Source: Enoplolaimus lenunculus (lineage: Eukaryota; Nematoda; Enoplea; Enoplida; Thoracostomopsidae). Taken from it: a DNA stretch of 64,000 nt. Shown in pieces: positions 38,047 through 48,391 of this stretch; position 1 is the stretch's first letter; each line of letters begins with the position of its first letter. The notes under the pieces were generated by a model. The model saw nothing but the letters and a program-made list of their open reading frames with translations. It ran no database searches and was not told where the DNA came from. Location of the stretch: the NCBI GenBank assembly GCA_030248215.1, contig JASANG010001664.1:124001-188000 (forward strand). Reading direction: 5' to 3'. The position numbers and the translations under genes were made by a program.

Positions 38047-41000
38047 GTAAGTTACCACAGAGGCATAAATAACGAGAGTACACTTTAAATTCCAATGAGT
38101 TAATTAATCAATTCGGTCGGCAAGTTAGTTACTTTTGAGTTAATAACAGTAAGCTTTAACTCAGCCTGAGTTGAGTTGATTCTCGCTCTGAGTTGACTTG
38201 ATTCCGGTAAAGTTGAAATCACAATGAGTTTTATATCAGCTCAGAATTATCAGTTCTGATAGTCTAACTCAGACTGAGCGATTCATCTCAGTATGAGTTG
38301 AAATTAACTCACTGCAATTTACAGTGTAGCCCCTCAGCCCTCAATTTTTTTCGGAAAGATGACCTTCGAATAAAATAATCGTTAACAATCTGCCATATCT
38401 ATGTTTTAAAGTTAATGTTTCAGTCGAAGTACAGCGCCAGGATCATTCTATCCATATTTGTAGATTCGTTACTGAAAAATTACATTAAAAACATTAGTTT
38501 TTGGCTTAAAAGCGCTTTATTAAAATCAGCACTGTAAATTCCAATGAAATTGATTGTAACACAAAATGAGTTGAATTCAGTGAGAAATATGAGCTCTGAA
38601 TTTTAGGTCTATTAATTGTTTGAACTCATTTAGAGTTAATTAATCAACTCACCCGAAATTAAATCAGCTCAGAGTGAGTTATAATATTTACTGTTATTTA
38701 CTCAGAAATAACCAGAAATAACTAATTCGCTCTCTGAGTTGGTTCATCAAAGATTGATTAATGAAATCAAAATGAGTTGTATCAACTCAGAATTATTAGT
38801 TCTGATAGTCCTAGCTCAGATGAGTGATTCAACTCAGTATGAGTTGAAATTAACTCACTGGAATTTGCAATGTAGCTCAATACGGCCGACTCCATTTTTG
38901 GAAATTGTTAAACAATTTCTATAGTTTTCTAATTATAACTGCTTTTTGAACGGTTTCAATTCCAATATCGAAGCTATTAAACACCACACTGTAAATTGCA
39001 ATGAGTTGATTAATCAATTTAGCAAGCGAGTTGGTTATTTTTGAATTAATATCAGTACATATTAACTCAGTCTGAGTTGAGATGATTCTCACTCTGAGAA
39101 GAGTTGACTCATTGATGAGTTGGTTAATTAACTCAGAATGAATTGAATCAACTCAAAATTCCGAGTTCTGATAGTCCTAACTCAGACTGACTGATTCAAC
39201 TCATTCTGAGTTAAAATCAACTCACTGGAATTTTTATATTAATTTAGGTCGATTGCGCAAGTCGAACCGCAACCTTACAATGTTACCGATGCTATGACAA
39301 ATACGACTGCAGAACAAGGTAATACCTGTCATTTTAAACAGCAAATTATCACGTTTGTAAGAAGTTTCCCTAAAATAACGGCAACGGACACAAAAATCTA
39401 GTACACTGTACATTCCAATGTCTTCATTAATCAATTCAGACGGAAAGTTCGTTATTTCTGCGTTAATAACAGTAAAATTCAACTCACTCTGAGTTTAGTT
39501 AATGCTCACTCTGAGCTGAATTGATTCCAGGAAAGTTGATTAATTAAATCGGAATGAGTTGTATGAACTCAAAATTATGAGTTCTGATAGTCCTAACTAA
39601 GACTGAGTAATTCAATTCAGTCTGAGTTGAAATTAACTCACTGCAATTTACAGTGTAATATTTAAAAAATCTTCTAAACAGATACATTTTGATTTAATTT
39701 TGCGATTCGTTACGCAGGGTCCACACATCTTTTGCAAAATTTATCAAAAATTTTTTAAAATTCAGTTTGCAAAATAAAATAAAACATTTTGTAAATTTGT
39801 TTATTTTTTCGGAATGACAAGAAATTTTCCACCATCGTCTCACTCCTTTATTGTGAACCATAAATTAGCAAACGAAAACGCAGACGTATAATTTTTAGTA
39901 TTTAACGTAAGTTTTAAGCCCTATTCACACGTGCAAGTTTTTAGTTGCGAGAACTAGCAGCTGCAAATTGCACGCGGAACTTGCATTTTTCATCAACCAA
40001 TGAGAAAGCGGCTGCAATAAATTCAGTAAACTTCCATGGTCATTCACACGTGTGAATTAAATTCCTAACCATGATTTTTAATGAATTATTTGCAGCTGCA
40101 AGTTTTACCAAAAGGATTTTGGACAAAACTTGCAAGTGCAAGTTGCAACAAAGTTCTCGCAGCAAAAACTTGCACGTGTGAATAGGGCTTTTTTGATAAT
40201 TTCGGTAGAAATGGGAAGGATAATTCTGGAGCGCGTTGCGTTTTACCCTTAGTTACCTTCAACTTGGAATATCGATCTCGTATTCAAAAAATGGAAAATA
40301 TTGAAACAAAAAATTAGCTTATTTTGAGACCTAAACGAACCACGCATAACTGTGCAGAATAAAGACAACTTATGCGGGGTTCACGTTAGCAATTGCGCGC
40401 TTGGTACCTGTTTTGTCACTGTGCACATAGCGGTACACACTAATTGTTTTGCTACCCATATGGATACCAACAGAAATAAAAACGTTATGCATAGTTAGGT
40501 TTTCGAAATATTGACCTACCCAATGGGTAGAGTCAAGATGTCTGCTCGTAGCCCATATAGATGCCAACTTAATAAACCTTCAAGCTTGCACTTTAAAACG
40601 CTTCAACACAGCGACTTGTATTTTACAAGTTCCATGTATTCTGTTTTTATTATTTATGTTTTGAAAAAATGTAAAAAATGACACTAGCTATAAATATTGT
40701 TAAAATAATTGCAAGGTACCCATATGGGTGACAAACCGAAGACTAGTTACCCATAGCTACAAATGTATGGTACCTATATGGGTAGTAGCTAGCTAACAAC
40801 CTATTCATTTAGGTTGTTTCTACGTCTTGCTATGGGTAGGTAACAAAACAGGTACCAAGCGCACAGTTGGTAACTGGAACCCCGCATTAATCTGTTACAC
40901 AATTCCAACTGCGTAGTCAAATTTCACCAGAATCGTTGTAGAAAATCAATTTGATACCGGAACCGGAAACTGAATTTTAAATTTGGAACTTTGTTAAAAG

Positions 41001-44000
41001 TTTTATAAATTATTTTGAACTGTAAAACTGATTTAAATTTCATTTCGTTCAACGGTTTGTGCTCAGCATAGTGTATCAGCCTGACTCGTTGACTTCGATA
41101 TTGGCCAATGTTACTTTATGGGGCGTAACAGTAGATTAACCGTATTCCTAAGCATAAGCCTAAGCCTAAGCGTTGCAAAAATCAGTTCCTAAGCTTATGC
41201 CTAAGCCTAATCCTATTTAATATCGTTTGCTTGTTTTCATTATCTTTAAATGTTAAGTTGAAATTATACCAAATTTGAACTTGTGATAAAATGTTGGCTC
41301 AAAATTGATATGGCCGAAAATGTTCCGATTCCGGTATCGGAAAACCGCAAAAACGCTCAATGGTAATTGGAACTGAAATTTTGCTGGAAATTTTAACTGG
41401 AATCGCAATCCCGTATCCGGTTGTGTTGTCTTTCTTGGCCAAGCAGTTTACCAACGAAACTGTAGGCACAAAAAATAAAATACTATTTCTTATGTAACAG
41501 AGTCAACAAAACGTTAACGATGGATCAGCAATGCGCAACGCGATATGAAATAAAAACAGTTTGCACAAATTTCATTGGCTCGTTCGTCCTTTTCGAGTCC
41601 ATGATATTTTAACATTTTTCAATTTAATATTTTAATTTTAAATTTGAAAAACGTTATTTTTTCAGTAACGTGGTTGTATCAATGTCTTGATTTCATCTCA
41701 GCCGACCAATGCCAGCCGTGTAAAATATTTGAAGACTGTGTCGCCGATATGTCAGCGTATAACAGTAAAGAAGTTTGCGAACGAGATACAGTTTGTGCAG
41801 GTAAACCGTATTCTCAAATGTGTCCTCTGTAAATTCCAATGAGTTGATTAATCAATTCAACTAGCGAGTTGGTTATTTGTGAATTAATATCAGTAAACAT
41901 TAACTCACTCTGAGTTGAGTTGAATCTCACTCTAATTTGAGTTGATTCTCACTCTGAGTTGAGTTGAGTCCGGGTGAGTTGGTTCATTTACTCAGAATGA
42001 ATTGAATCAACTCAAAATTTTGAGTTCTGATAGTCCTAACTCAGACTGAGTGATTCAACTCATTCTGAGTTAAAAATTAACTCACTGAAATTTACAGTGT
42101 ATAGCACCTATCTTTTAACTGATAGTGACAAATTTTCCCAACAATCGAACTGTTATACATGGGCGTAGCCAGGATTTTCGTTTTGGGGATCTCCACCACA
42201 ACCAGTTGAAATCAAAACCGCCAAAGTTTCAAAATACGTCTGACTTGTCGCTCGCTTCGCTCGCAAGTTTGTGGGCAGCCGCCACCTTACAGTTTAGCGA
42301 AAGCCTCCTGCCCTGTCTGCTCCGGCGCTGCCCCGTTCGTCATCCTCCGTGGTACTGCTTTGCTTACAAGTATTGCAAAGCTCTATAAACGCACTCGTCT
42401 CACTTCGTTCGGCTCTTGTTGCACACAGTTGACGCATCGCATCAGCGTGCGTTCATATCTCGGAAAAACGCAAACCCGTGCGACAACTATTACTTAAACC
42501 AAGAGTCGATAATAAGAGTGTGCAACTTCCAAAAATACACGTGGCATAAAAAGTACCACCGCGCGTTGCGTTTTGCCCATACCCCCCCTTATTTAGGGGG
42601 TCAACTGCACACAGAACTCAGCTAAACTTAATTCAAGAATATAACTGGACAAGGTTTGCACTGTGTATCGCAACAGTATTTGTCTGCGTTCAAAGTTTCA
42701 ACACCCCCCCCAAATGAAGGGGGGGTAGGCCAAAAACGCAACACGTGCCGGGTACATTCGTTAATACACAGAATGTACCCAGTTGCACACTCTTGTTATA
42801 AAAGAGTGATCATCCACTCTTGCTTAAACGAACATAAATAGTTTTTGGTTTAATTTTTAGTTTAAATTTTTTATAGGAATTCCAAAATGTGGTCGCAATG
42901 AAAAGTTTAAAGATTGTTCGTTTTGTGAAGACACTTGCTACTCGTTGTACGTATCTGGTGACGGCGTTGATTGCCCGGCTTATTATCCGTTTTCGGGCTG
43001 TGATTCAGAATGCAAATGTCAACGCGGATTTGCCCGAAATCATAAAGGCAAATGTGTTCCTCGTAAAAATTGCAACGAACGTAGTAAGCAATCGGTTGCG
43101 ACATGGTCGATCGCAGCGCTGGAGCAGTTACCCTCGACACGTCTCATTTGAGGGGGTGCCCACGTCAACGAGCACCCCCCTCATGCTAACAAGATTTTAA
43201 GCCAAATATAGCCGTGAATATTCATCAGAATTTGAAAAATATTTTATTCATCACACGGGCTCCGTACTCAGGAATTTTTTCGGGCTGTCCGCACTAGCCT
43301 GCTCTGGCATTGAGTTGATCAGCGAAAAAGGGGATTAGTGAGAGAGTGTCCCCCGTTTCTGCTTATAGACCCCATGTCATGTTCAAAAATTCGTATTTGT
43401 CTGCTATTATCATGTAGAGGTCACCTTTTGTTCTTAAATATCGTATGATATTCGACGTGTTGTCTGCAAATATCATACGATATATTTTCAAATGTCTGCA
43501 TACTTCAGGTAACATACCCAAATTGTCCTGTTGAATATTACGTAGTAATAGACGTGACCCGTCTGCCCCGGTTATAACGTGAATCCTGCTTTTGACGTTT
43601 CTATTCGTACCGAAAATCAAAATCAAGCCAGCTTTACTTTCGCTTTGCTGTTTTGAAGTCGTTCAAGTAAAACTATGAAATTCAAGAATTTGCTCATATT
43701 TGCTTTTATTAAGTCTTCAGTGCCGGTTTTAGATGCTGCCTGTATTGCGTTTTAATTGCAGAAGTACACGGCTGTGGTGCAAACGAAATATTCGCCAACT
43801 GTTCAAGCTGCGAGTTGACTTGCAAAGATGTTCGCAAAAGCGTTTCAACCGTTGGGTGTGCGACAGTTTGTGGTCCGCCGAAATGTGAATGTCGCGATAA
43901 TTACGTTCGAAAAGGCAACGGAAACTGCGTGCGAAAACGCAAATGCAAAAAGCAAAGTAAACAAACGGTGCAGTATCACACAAACTGTAGATGCATTACT

Positions 44001-44649
44001 CGTCCCATGCATAGAACAGGGCCGGATCGTTTTCCAGAGAGGCTATAATAGAGTCAGTTAAAGCGTTAGACTAAATTTTTTGGTTAGGCTTATGCTTAGG
44101 CTTAGGCTTAGGAATAGGCTCATCCATACGCATAGGCTTAGGCTTAGGCTTAGGCTGAGCGAGTTAATTTGACTCCACATTTTTTGCAGTGTAGTCGACA
44201 GGTAAAATGGGTCACATAAGTTTTCGGTGCGTCGACCGTATGCTTATTAAATGCGTCTAGCACATATCACCAACTGTTTTCAAACTGACACCAACTCCTG
44301 TAATTGCGAATCTCACAATTAGCGCATAAGCAGCGCATATTAAATGCAAAAAATGTGCTGAATTTCGAACCGCAACAATCAATGATTCGAATCCGATGAA
44401 GCCTATCTCTAACTGGTTACATGTGCTGCACACCACTACAATTATGAGCCGATAACATTAATTGCAGATAAGCGAAAATGCAAGAAAAATGAAATATTCC
44501 GAAAATGTTCCGGATGTGAAGAAACGTGCTCTGAACGCGCATCTTCGAAACAATGCAAACGAAATTGTAATGTGAAAAAGTGTGAATGTCGTAAAAATTA
44601 CGCTCGGAACAACAAAGGCCGGTGTGTTCGACGTAAGAATTGCCAGTAA
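37976..44649 (+). CDS. Secreted protein with three TIL (trypsin-inhibitor-like) domains, six exons
   Basis: Exons: 37976-38046, 39248-39318, 41703-41801, 42877-43080, 43762-43956, 44468-44649; 822 nt, 273 aa, all phases closing. Exon 1 codes a signal peptide (MTKYTQSISILLLKAFCI...). Exon 2 is a linker with NVT and NTT glycosylation sites. Exon 3 is a C-x2-C-x5-C-x12-C-x5-C module (DQCQPCKIFEDC...). Exons 4-6 each code one TIL domain with ten cysteines: CGRNEKFKDCSFCEDTC..., CGANEIFANCSSCELTC..., CKKNEIFRKCSGCEETC.... TIL domains typically inhibit serine proteases in nematodes, and a secreted inhibitor is inferred; the target cannot be read. Exons 3-5 are symmetric 1-1, and exon 6 starts in phase 1. 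Introns are packed with MITEs. Confidence 0.88.
38081..38326. mobile_element. AACTCA-type mariner-like MITE with TA target duplication
   Basis: TA|CACTTTAAATTCCAATGAG at the left and CACTGCAATTTACAGTG|TA at the right. It lies in intron 1 of the three-TIL gene, about 35 bp after the donor. Confidence 0.7.
38530..38872. mobile_element. AACTCA-type mariner-like MITE, longer copy
   Basis: Left end CACTGTAAATTCCAATGA, right end CACTGGAATTTGCAATG followed by TA. At about 340 bp it is longer than its sisters, perhaps two fused units. It lies in intron 1 of the three-TIL gene. Confidence 0.6.
38987..39237. mobile_element. AACTCA-type MITE abutting TIL gene exon 2
   Basis: It starts CACTGTAAATTGCAATGAG and ends in CACTGGAATTTTTATA. 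The right end lies within about 10 bp of the exon 2 acceptor (AG at 39246-39247), so the element's T-rich end forms the polypyrimidine tract region. Confidence 0.6.
39404..39655. mobile_element. AACTCA-type mariner-like MITE with TA target duplication
   Basis: TA|CACTGTACATTCCAATG at the left and CACTGCAATTTACAGTG|TA at the right, in intron 2 of the three-TIL gene, about 85 bp after exon 2. Confidence 0.7.
39916..40191. mobile_element. MITE with about 40-bp terminal inverted repeats (AAGCCCTATTCACACGTG)
   Basis: Left end AAGCCCTATTCACACGTGCA plus AGTTTTTAGTTGCGAGAAC; right end GTTCTCGCAGCAAAAACT plus TGCACGTGTGAATAGGGCTT. It is a clear inverted pair with few mismatches and a second internal set of CAAGTTTT words. 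It is non-coding. A decayed relative lies at 13118-13210. Confidence 0.75.
40373..40886. mobile_element. Harbinger-like MITE with TTA target duplication
   Basis: TTA|TGCGGGGTTCACGTTAGC at the left and GGTAACTGGAACCCCGCA|TTA at the right. The inverted repeats run about 50 bp (GCGCTTGGTACCTGTTTTGT and its inverse). CCCATATGGGT-type palindromes fill the interior. The 3-bp TTA duplication and GC-rich TIR suggest PIF/Harbinger. Sequence at 62085-62240 is related to its right half. Confidence 0.75.
41103..41215. mobile_element. TTAGGC-type element, partial (left part)
   Basis: TTGGCCAATGTTACTTTATG plus GGGCGTAACAGTAGATTAA, then CCTAAGC repeats on this strand (the complement of TTAGGC-like units). 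The left terminus matches the inverse right ends at 45793, 50672 and 59242. The right end is not found. Confidence 0.55.
41825..42099. mobile_element. AACTCA-type MITE abutting TIL gene exon 3
   Basis: The left end CTCTGTAAATTCCAATGAG begins only about 24 bp after the exon 3 donor at 41802. The right end is GAAATTTACAGTG|TA. The interior has three tandem copies of a TGAGTTGAGTTGA.TCTCACTCT-like unit. Confidence 0.65.
42160..42420. repeat. GCTCGC-bearing dispersed repeat in TIL gene intron 3
   Basis: GGGCGTAGCCAGGATTTTCG and CTCGCTTCGCTCGCAAG resemble blocks near 7070-7135 and 58830-58990. It is GC-richer than its surroundings. No coding signal was found, and the family is not recognised. Confidence 0.35.
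42500..42797. mobile_element. Inverted-repeat element in TIL gene intron 3
   Basis: The ends AAGAGTGTGCAACTT and AGTTGCACACTCTT are inverse. Inside, GTTGCGTTTTGCCCATACCC pairs with GGGTAGGCCAAAAACGCAAC around a central poly-C/poly-G region. It looks like a foldback MITE; no clear target duplication was found. Confidence 0.55.
43345..43590. mobile_element. Palindrome-rich Harbinger-like element, reverse-oriented copy
   Basis: It contains ATCGTATGATATTCGACG, ATCATACGATATATTTTC, GTAACATACCCAAATTGTCC and the terminus CCGGTTATAACGTGAATCC. The block order mirrors 2090-2364. It lies in intron 4 of the three-TIL gene. Confidence 0.55.
44001..44195. mobile_element. TTAGGC-type element ending in a CAAATTGACTC-type MITE remnant
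   Basis: CCCATGCATAGAACAGGGCC, then GATCGTTTTCCAGAGAGGCT, and then runs of TTAGGCTTAGG and TTATGC. It breaks into TTTGACTCCACATTTTTTGC plus AGTG|TA, which is the right end of the second mariner-like MITE family. It lies in intron 5 of the three-TIL gene. Confidence 0.5.
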
Positions 44650-44853
44650 AATGTAAGTGTCAACTATTGTCACGGCTGTCTTGCATGATACCCTTCGTTC
44701 GGTTTAGGTTAAGATAGTTTCGCACCTAGGGACGTGTTCGAAAGATGACGGGTAGGGTATATTGTCTTAAAATTTGCGGCAAAACTTGAGAACAATGACA
44801 CTTGTACGTGACGTGGAATAGACGTAGGCCAAATACAATTTTCTCACTCGCTA
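44650..44853. other. 3' flank of the three-TIL gene
   Basis: No AATAAA is visible in the first 200 bp after the stop at 44647-44649, and no other feature was found. Confidence 0.35.
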
Positions 44854-45068
44854 CACTGTAAAAAATGGTGAGTCAAATTGACTCTCTCGGAAATAGGCTT
44901 TTCCTGACTACATAAACTCAGTCAAATTCGACTCCGCCAAAGTCAAACGTGCGACGACACAGTGAATCAAATTTGACTCTGGTGGAGCCGAATTTGATCC
45001 AGTTTGTGTGTAGTCAGGTAAAGCCTATTTCCGAGAGAGTCAATTTGGCTCACCATTTTATTGCAGTG
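44854..45068. mobile_element. CAAATTGACTC-type mariner-like MITE, copy 1, TA duplication
   Basis: TA|CACTGTAAAAAATGGTGAG ... TTGGCTCACCATTTTATTGC plus AGTG|TA. Long inverted repeats carry GAGTCAAATTGACTCTCTCG and ACACAAACTG-like inner blocks. It is about 215 bp and non-coding; a 68-codon frame through its right part is spurious. Confidence 0.75.
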
Positions 45069-45337
45069 TACGTTCGTTCGCGAACACTTTTAGACGAGGT
45101 TATTCGCTCCCGAAATGAAATAATGACTGTGCTGCAGGTCGCACCCCCTGTATAATTTTTTGGTGACAGTCCAAAATTCATTTTCTGCGGACATCCGAAG
45201 AGGGGGGCACATGAATGAAGTGTTTGTGTTTGATGCAGCAGCTGCGATTACGATCATGCGTACAATGCCTGCAGTAGTGACCTGAACAACCCGGTGACTG
45301 ATATTTATTTTGCCTCACAACAGTTGTCTGTTTATTT

Positions 45338-45589
45338 ACTGTAAATTCCAGTGAATTGATTATAAATCAAAATGATTTGACACCACTCAGAAGTCTGAGC
45401 TCTGAATTAGGTTTTTCAGAACTCAGAATTCTGAAATGATTGAACTCATTGTGAATTAATTAATCCACTGACTGGAATTAAATCAGCTCAGAGTGAGTTA
45501 ATGTTTACTGTTATTTTCGCTTAGAAATAACCAGAAATAAACTAATTTTCACTCTGAATTGATCAATCAACTCATTGGAATTTACAGTG
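45338..45589. mobile_element. AACTCA-type mariner-like MITE
   Basis: Left ACTGTAAATTCCAGTGAATT, right TTGGAATTTACAGTG. The interior has inverted ACTCA/TGAGT words as in the 38-42 kb copies. Confidence 0.6.
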
Positions 45590-45632
45590 TTTCGCCTACA
45601 CAGCTATTGGATTTTTGTGATTGCTGATTTGA

Positions 45633-45793
45633 TGGCCCATTTTACTTTAAGGGGCGTCCAGGTTACTGGCGGGTCTATAAAAGTGTAAATTTAGATACTA
45701 GATTACATTTTTGCTTAGGCTTATGCTTAGGCTTAGGTAGGCTTAGAAATACGCATAATCTACTGTTACGCCCCTTAAAGTAACATTAGCCGA
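45633..45793. mobile_element. TTAGGC-type TIR element
   Basis: GGCCCATTTTACTTTAAGGG plus GCGTCC at the left and GTTACGCCCCTTAAAGTAAC plus ATTAGCC at the right are inverse. A TATAAAAG box (GGGTCTATAAAAGTG) precedes a core of GCTTAGGCTTATGCTTAGG type. It is about 160 bp, a compact member of the family. Confidence 0.7.
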
Positions 45794-46136
45794 TTTGATT
45801 GTGCCACATTCAAATATGCGGTAACTAAATTACCTAAAATACATTTCTAAAATTTATAGAAAACTTTTCTTTAAATTTCAGGAAATATTATTTTATATTA
45901 TGTAAAGTAATCAATTTTTTGTTTAGAAGTTTTGTCGACCCCTGATCGCCGGCTTTGTGGCAAGAAATGAAAATATAACGCATTGATTATAAAGATTACA
46001 TTATAAATTTGAAATGTAAATTTTCTCACCATTTTAACTTTTCTTATCCAATGAAAACGTTTGAAAATCGTTTCAGTTTTATTTCTAGCGAGCTTATTTT
46101 GTTTTAAGAAATTATGTTTAATTGTACTGTCAATTA

Positions 46137-46990
46137 GCAGGTTGGTAACCCCAGACTAATGTTACTGCCACCCATCTTTCTCGGGTACCTTCTTGAGTCG
46201 AAGTTGGCCACTGAGAGTAAAGTTATGCTACTCCGCTCATCGGTGTTCGGGATGGTAATATCAAACGCAGGCCTGTAATGCGCTTACATCGAACCCATCG
46301 AAACATTAAACTTCGTCAGTGATAACAGTTCGGTGCGACGAGACTCATATTCTAGCGCATTCCTGTCCTTGTATAAAGCGTATGACCACCGTGGCCGGCC
46401 ATTGCCTCAATCATCATGATGGGCAGAAAAATTTTCGAAATGTGGGGAACACAAGTTTTGGTAATGAGGTGTTGGTCAAAAAGTAAAAAAAAAACAAAAT
46501 TGCCGACCCGCTCAGTCCATTTCTAAGACTGTACACAGCAAAAAATGGTGAGTCAAATTGACTCTCTCCGAAATAGGCTCTACGGGACTACACAAACTGA
46601 GCCAAATTCGACTCCAATAGAATCAAATTTGACTCGCTATATCGCACGTTTGACTCTGGTGGAGTCGAATTTTGACTCAGTTTGCGTAGTCCCGTAGAGC
46701 CTATTTCGGAGGGAGCCAATTTGACTCACCATTTTTTGCAGTGTAGAAACTTTTGAATAACGCAATCGCAAACTTCACAGGGCCAAAAAATCAAAGAAAA
46801 ACACCAGAGAAAAACGGATATGTACAAGAAATGCGTATCTTGGATTCTGCCGGTGACAACAAAAACTGACTCAGATTCGCTCGGCCGCGGATCGACCTCG
46901 TCCGAGTCAGAGTCAACAGTCCCCGTCCAGCTGGAACCGTTGCAAATGGAAATCCATTATCTCAACAATCAACTGTAACCGAATTTGTGC
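46137..46990. repeat. Dispersed repeat with 5S-like block, copy 1, interrupted by a MITE
   Basis: It is homologous in the same order to 53590-54290. Shared features are a block holding GCCACCCATC, AGTTACGCTACTCCGC-like and GGGATGG words; GACCACCG; GGGCAG; GGTGTTGGTCAAAAAG; GACCCGC; TTTCTAAG.CTGTA; and then GGTCCGAGTC-like words. Read on the minus strand, 46275-46137 looks faintly like 5S rRNA (CCATCCCGAAC, GGAGTAGC, GATGGGTGGC), but helix I does not close. A MITE at 46534-46743 splits it. The family is unrecognised; a 5S-derived SINE or a decayed 5S-linked unit are possibilities. Confidence 0.55.
46534..46743. mobile_element. CAAATTGACTC-type mariner-like MITE, copy 2, with resolved empty site
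   Basis: TA|CACAGCAAAAAATGGTGAG ... CTCACCATTTTTTGCAGTG|TA. The host repeat reads CTG-TA-GAAA without the insert in the sister copy at about 54071, so the insertion point and the TA duplication are exact. Confidence 0.85.
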
Positions 46991-47935
46991 GATCTCCAAG
47001 AATAATCTTGTCTTAGCTTGATTATTGGAATTTGCGTTAAGCGAGTTAGTGTTTGTTGCCATTTTTCAGGCTCCGGTGACAGTTCCGGTCACCGGTACCC
47101 GAGAGAACATCCTGCGAAAAAGCAAGACTAGCCTCAACGTCTTATTTTTCGCTCAAAGTCCGCCGCAACAATCCCAAAAACCCGGAAACATTTAAAACCA
47201 AAGCGAAATCGTGTAGGCGTCGAATCGGCGGTAGGCGCATCAGAGGATAAGAGCTGAAGGAACGCATCAGTTGTCGAAGTGGCAGCGGTTTTATATGCAG
47301 CCGGATCGCTAGTGCGAACGTACATAATCGGAAACTTATTTGCGGTAGCTTTTTGAAAATTTTCAAAATTTGCATAATTTTCTTAAAACTGGTCAGAAAG
47401 CTTTAGACCGAAGCATTTCAGAGCGAAGGCAGAGTAGAAACAACAAAGCAAATAAACTAAAAACAGCAACAACATTATACAGAAACTCAAAAACACAGAA
47501 TCCGAAGCAGGCGTGCAATGTATACGAACGCCAGGGGGGGTTATAAGAGAGCAATTAAATGAGGGTAAAAAGTTTACATGATGTGGCCGTCTGTTCATGT
47601 GCACTGGCGCCGGCTGTTCACACGCTCATACTTGGAATTTGTCAACTGCTGAGTGATACGCCAGTGGATCGCTTGATCCCGTGTCACTTGGTACCGCCCA
47701 CGGGGTAGACGTCCGCATCGCGTGCGTCTCGAATGCAATAAGTCCCAACAATTTTGGCCCAAAGCGGAATTTCTCCGCGATAACTTGACAAATTTTGTAG
47801 AAGACAATATTACCTCATGAGGTCGTAGCCGGAGGTATCCCAGATCTATGAATGAAATGGCGCAACAGGCAAAAGAATACGCAGGCCATAAGGCGGTTCA
47901 TTTTGAATTTTTGATTCATAAATAAATCGGCCGAT
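46991..47935. other. Region of uncertain content, weak minus-strand coding hints
   Basis: Minus-strand frames at 47134-47325 (with SSDAPTADSTPTRFRFGF) and 47595-47807 have GC-richer, codon-like composition. A TATATAAAAC word lies upstream on the minus strand near 47293. No family is recognised and no splice chain could be built. They could be exons of the same minus-strand gene as 54527-54754 or unrelated repeat. Confidence 0.2.
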
Positions 47936-47939
47936 GAGA

Positions 47940-48122
47940 AGTTTAGGACCGTCCCGGTTTCTGGTTGGTCTGTATCAGAGTAGGCGTGGATTCTATAGAC
48001 AACATGTTTTGCTTAGGTTTTGGCATAGGCTTAGGAATTAACATTTTTCAACGTTAGGTTTAGGCTTAGGTTTAGGAATATGCGTAATGTACTGTTTTGG
48101 TCCTAAACGTAACATTGATCAA
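47940..48122. mobile_element. TTAGGC-type element, degraded
   Basis: TTAGGACCGTCCCGGTTTCT, GTAGGCGTGGATTCTATAGA, then GCTTAGGTTTTGGCATAGGC and TTAGGTTTAGG, and then CTGTTTTGGTCCTAAACGTA plus ACATTG. It immediately precedes the TTAA MITE at 48123. Confidence 0.5.
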
Positions 48123-48391
48123 TTAACCACTTCTCACATTGAGTTGCATGTATGCAACTCAGCGCAGTGTATGCGTTAAATAGTATATATCGCACCGTGT
48201 TTAACAATTGGAACTCGTATACATAGTACTAAATCACCACAAGACGTGAGAGCCCCCTCGGGCTCGAGCGTCAAGCTCCTATAGTTGAGTGGTGATGGTA
48301 TACGCCTCCCACTCCAATCACTAGAGTTCGAATCCTAGTATAAAGGTAGGTCTCAGGGGAAATAGAAAATATTCATGTGAGAAGGGGTTAA
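48123..48391 (+). mobile_element. TTAA-flanked MITE with internal tRNA-like promoter, copy 3
   Basis: TTAA|CCACTTCTCACATTGAG at the left and CATGTGAGAAGGGG|TTAA at the right: perfect TTAA on both sides. The tRNA-like block lies at about 48277-48345 with TAGTTGAGTGG (box A) and GAGTTCGAATCC (box B). This is the best preserved copy for the target duplication. Confidence 0.75.
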
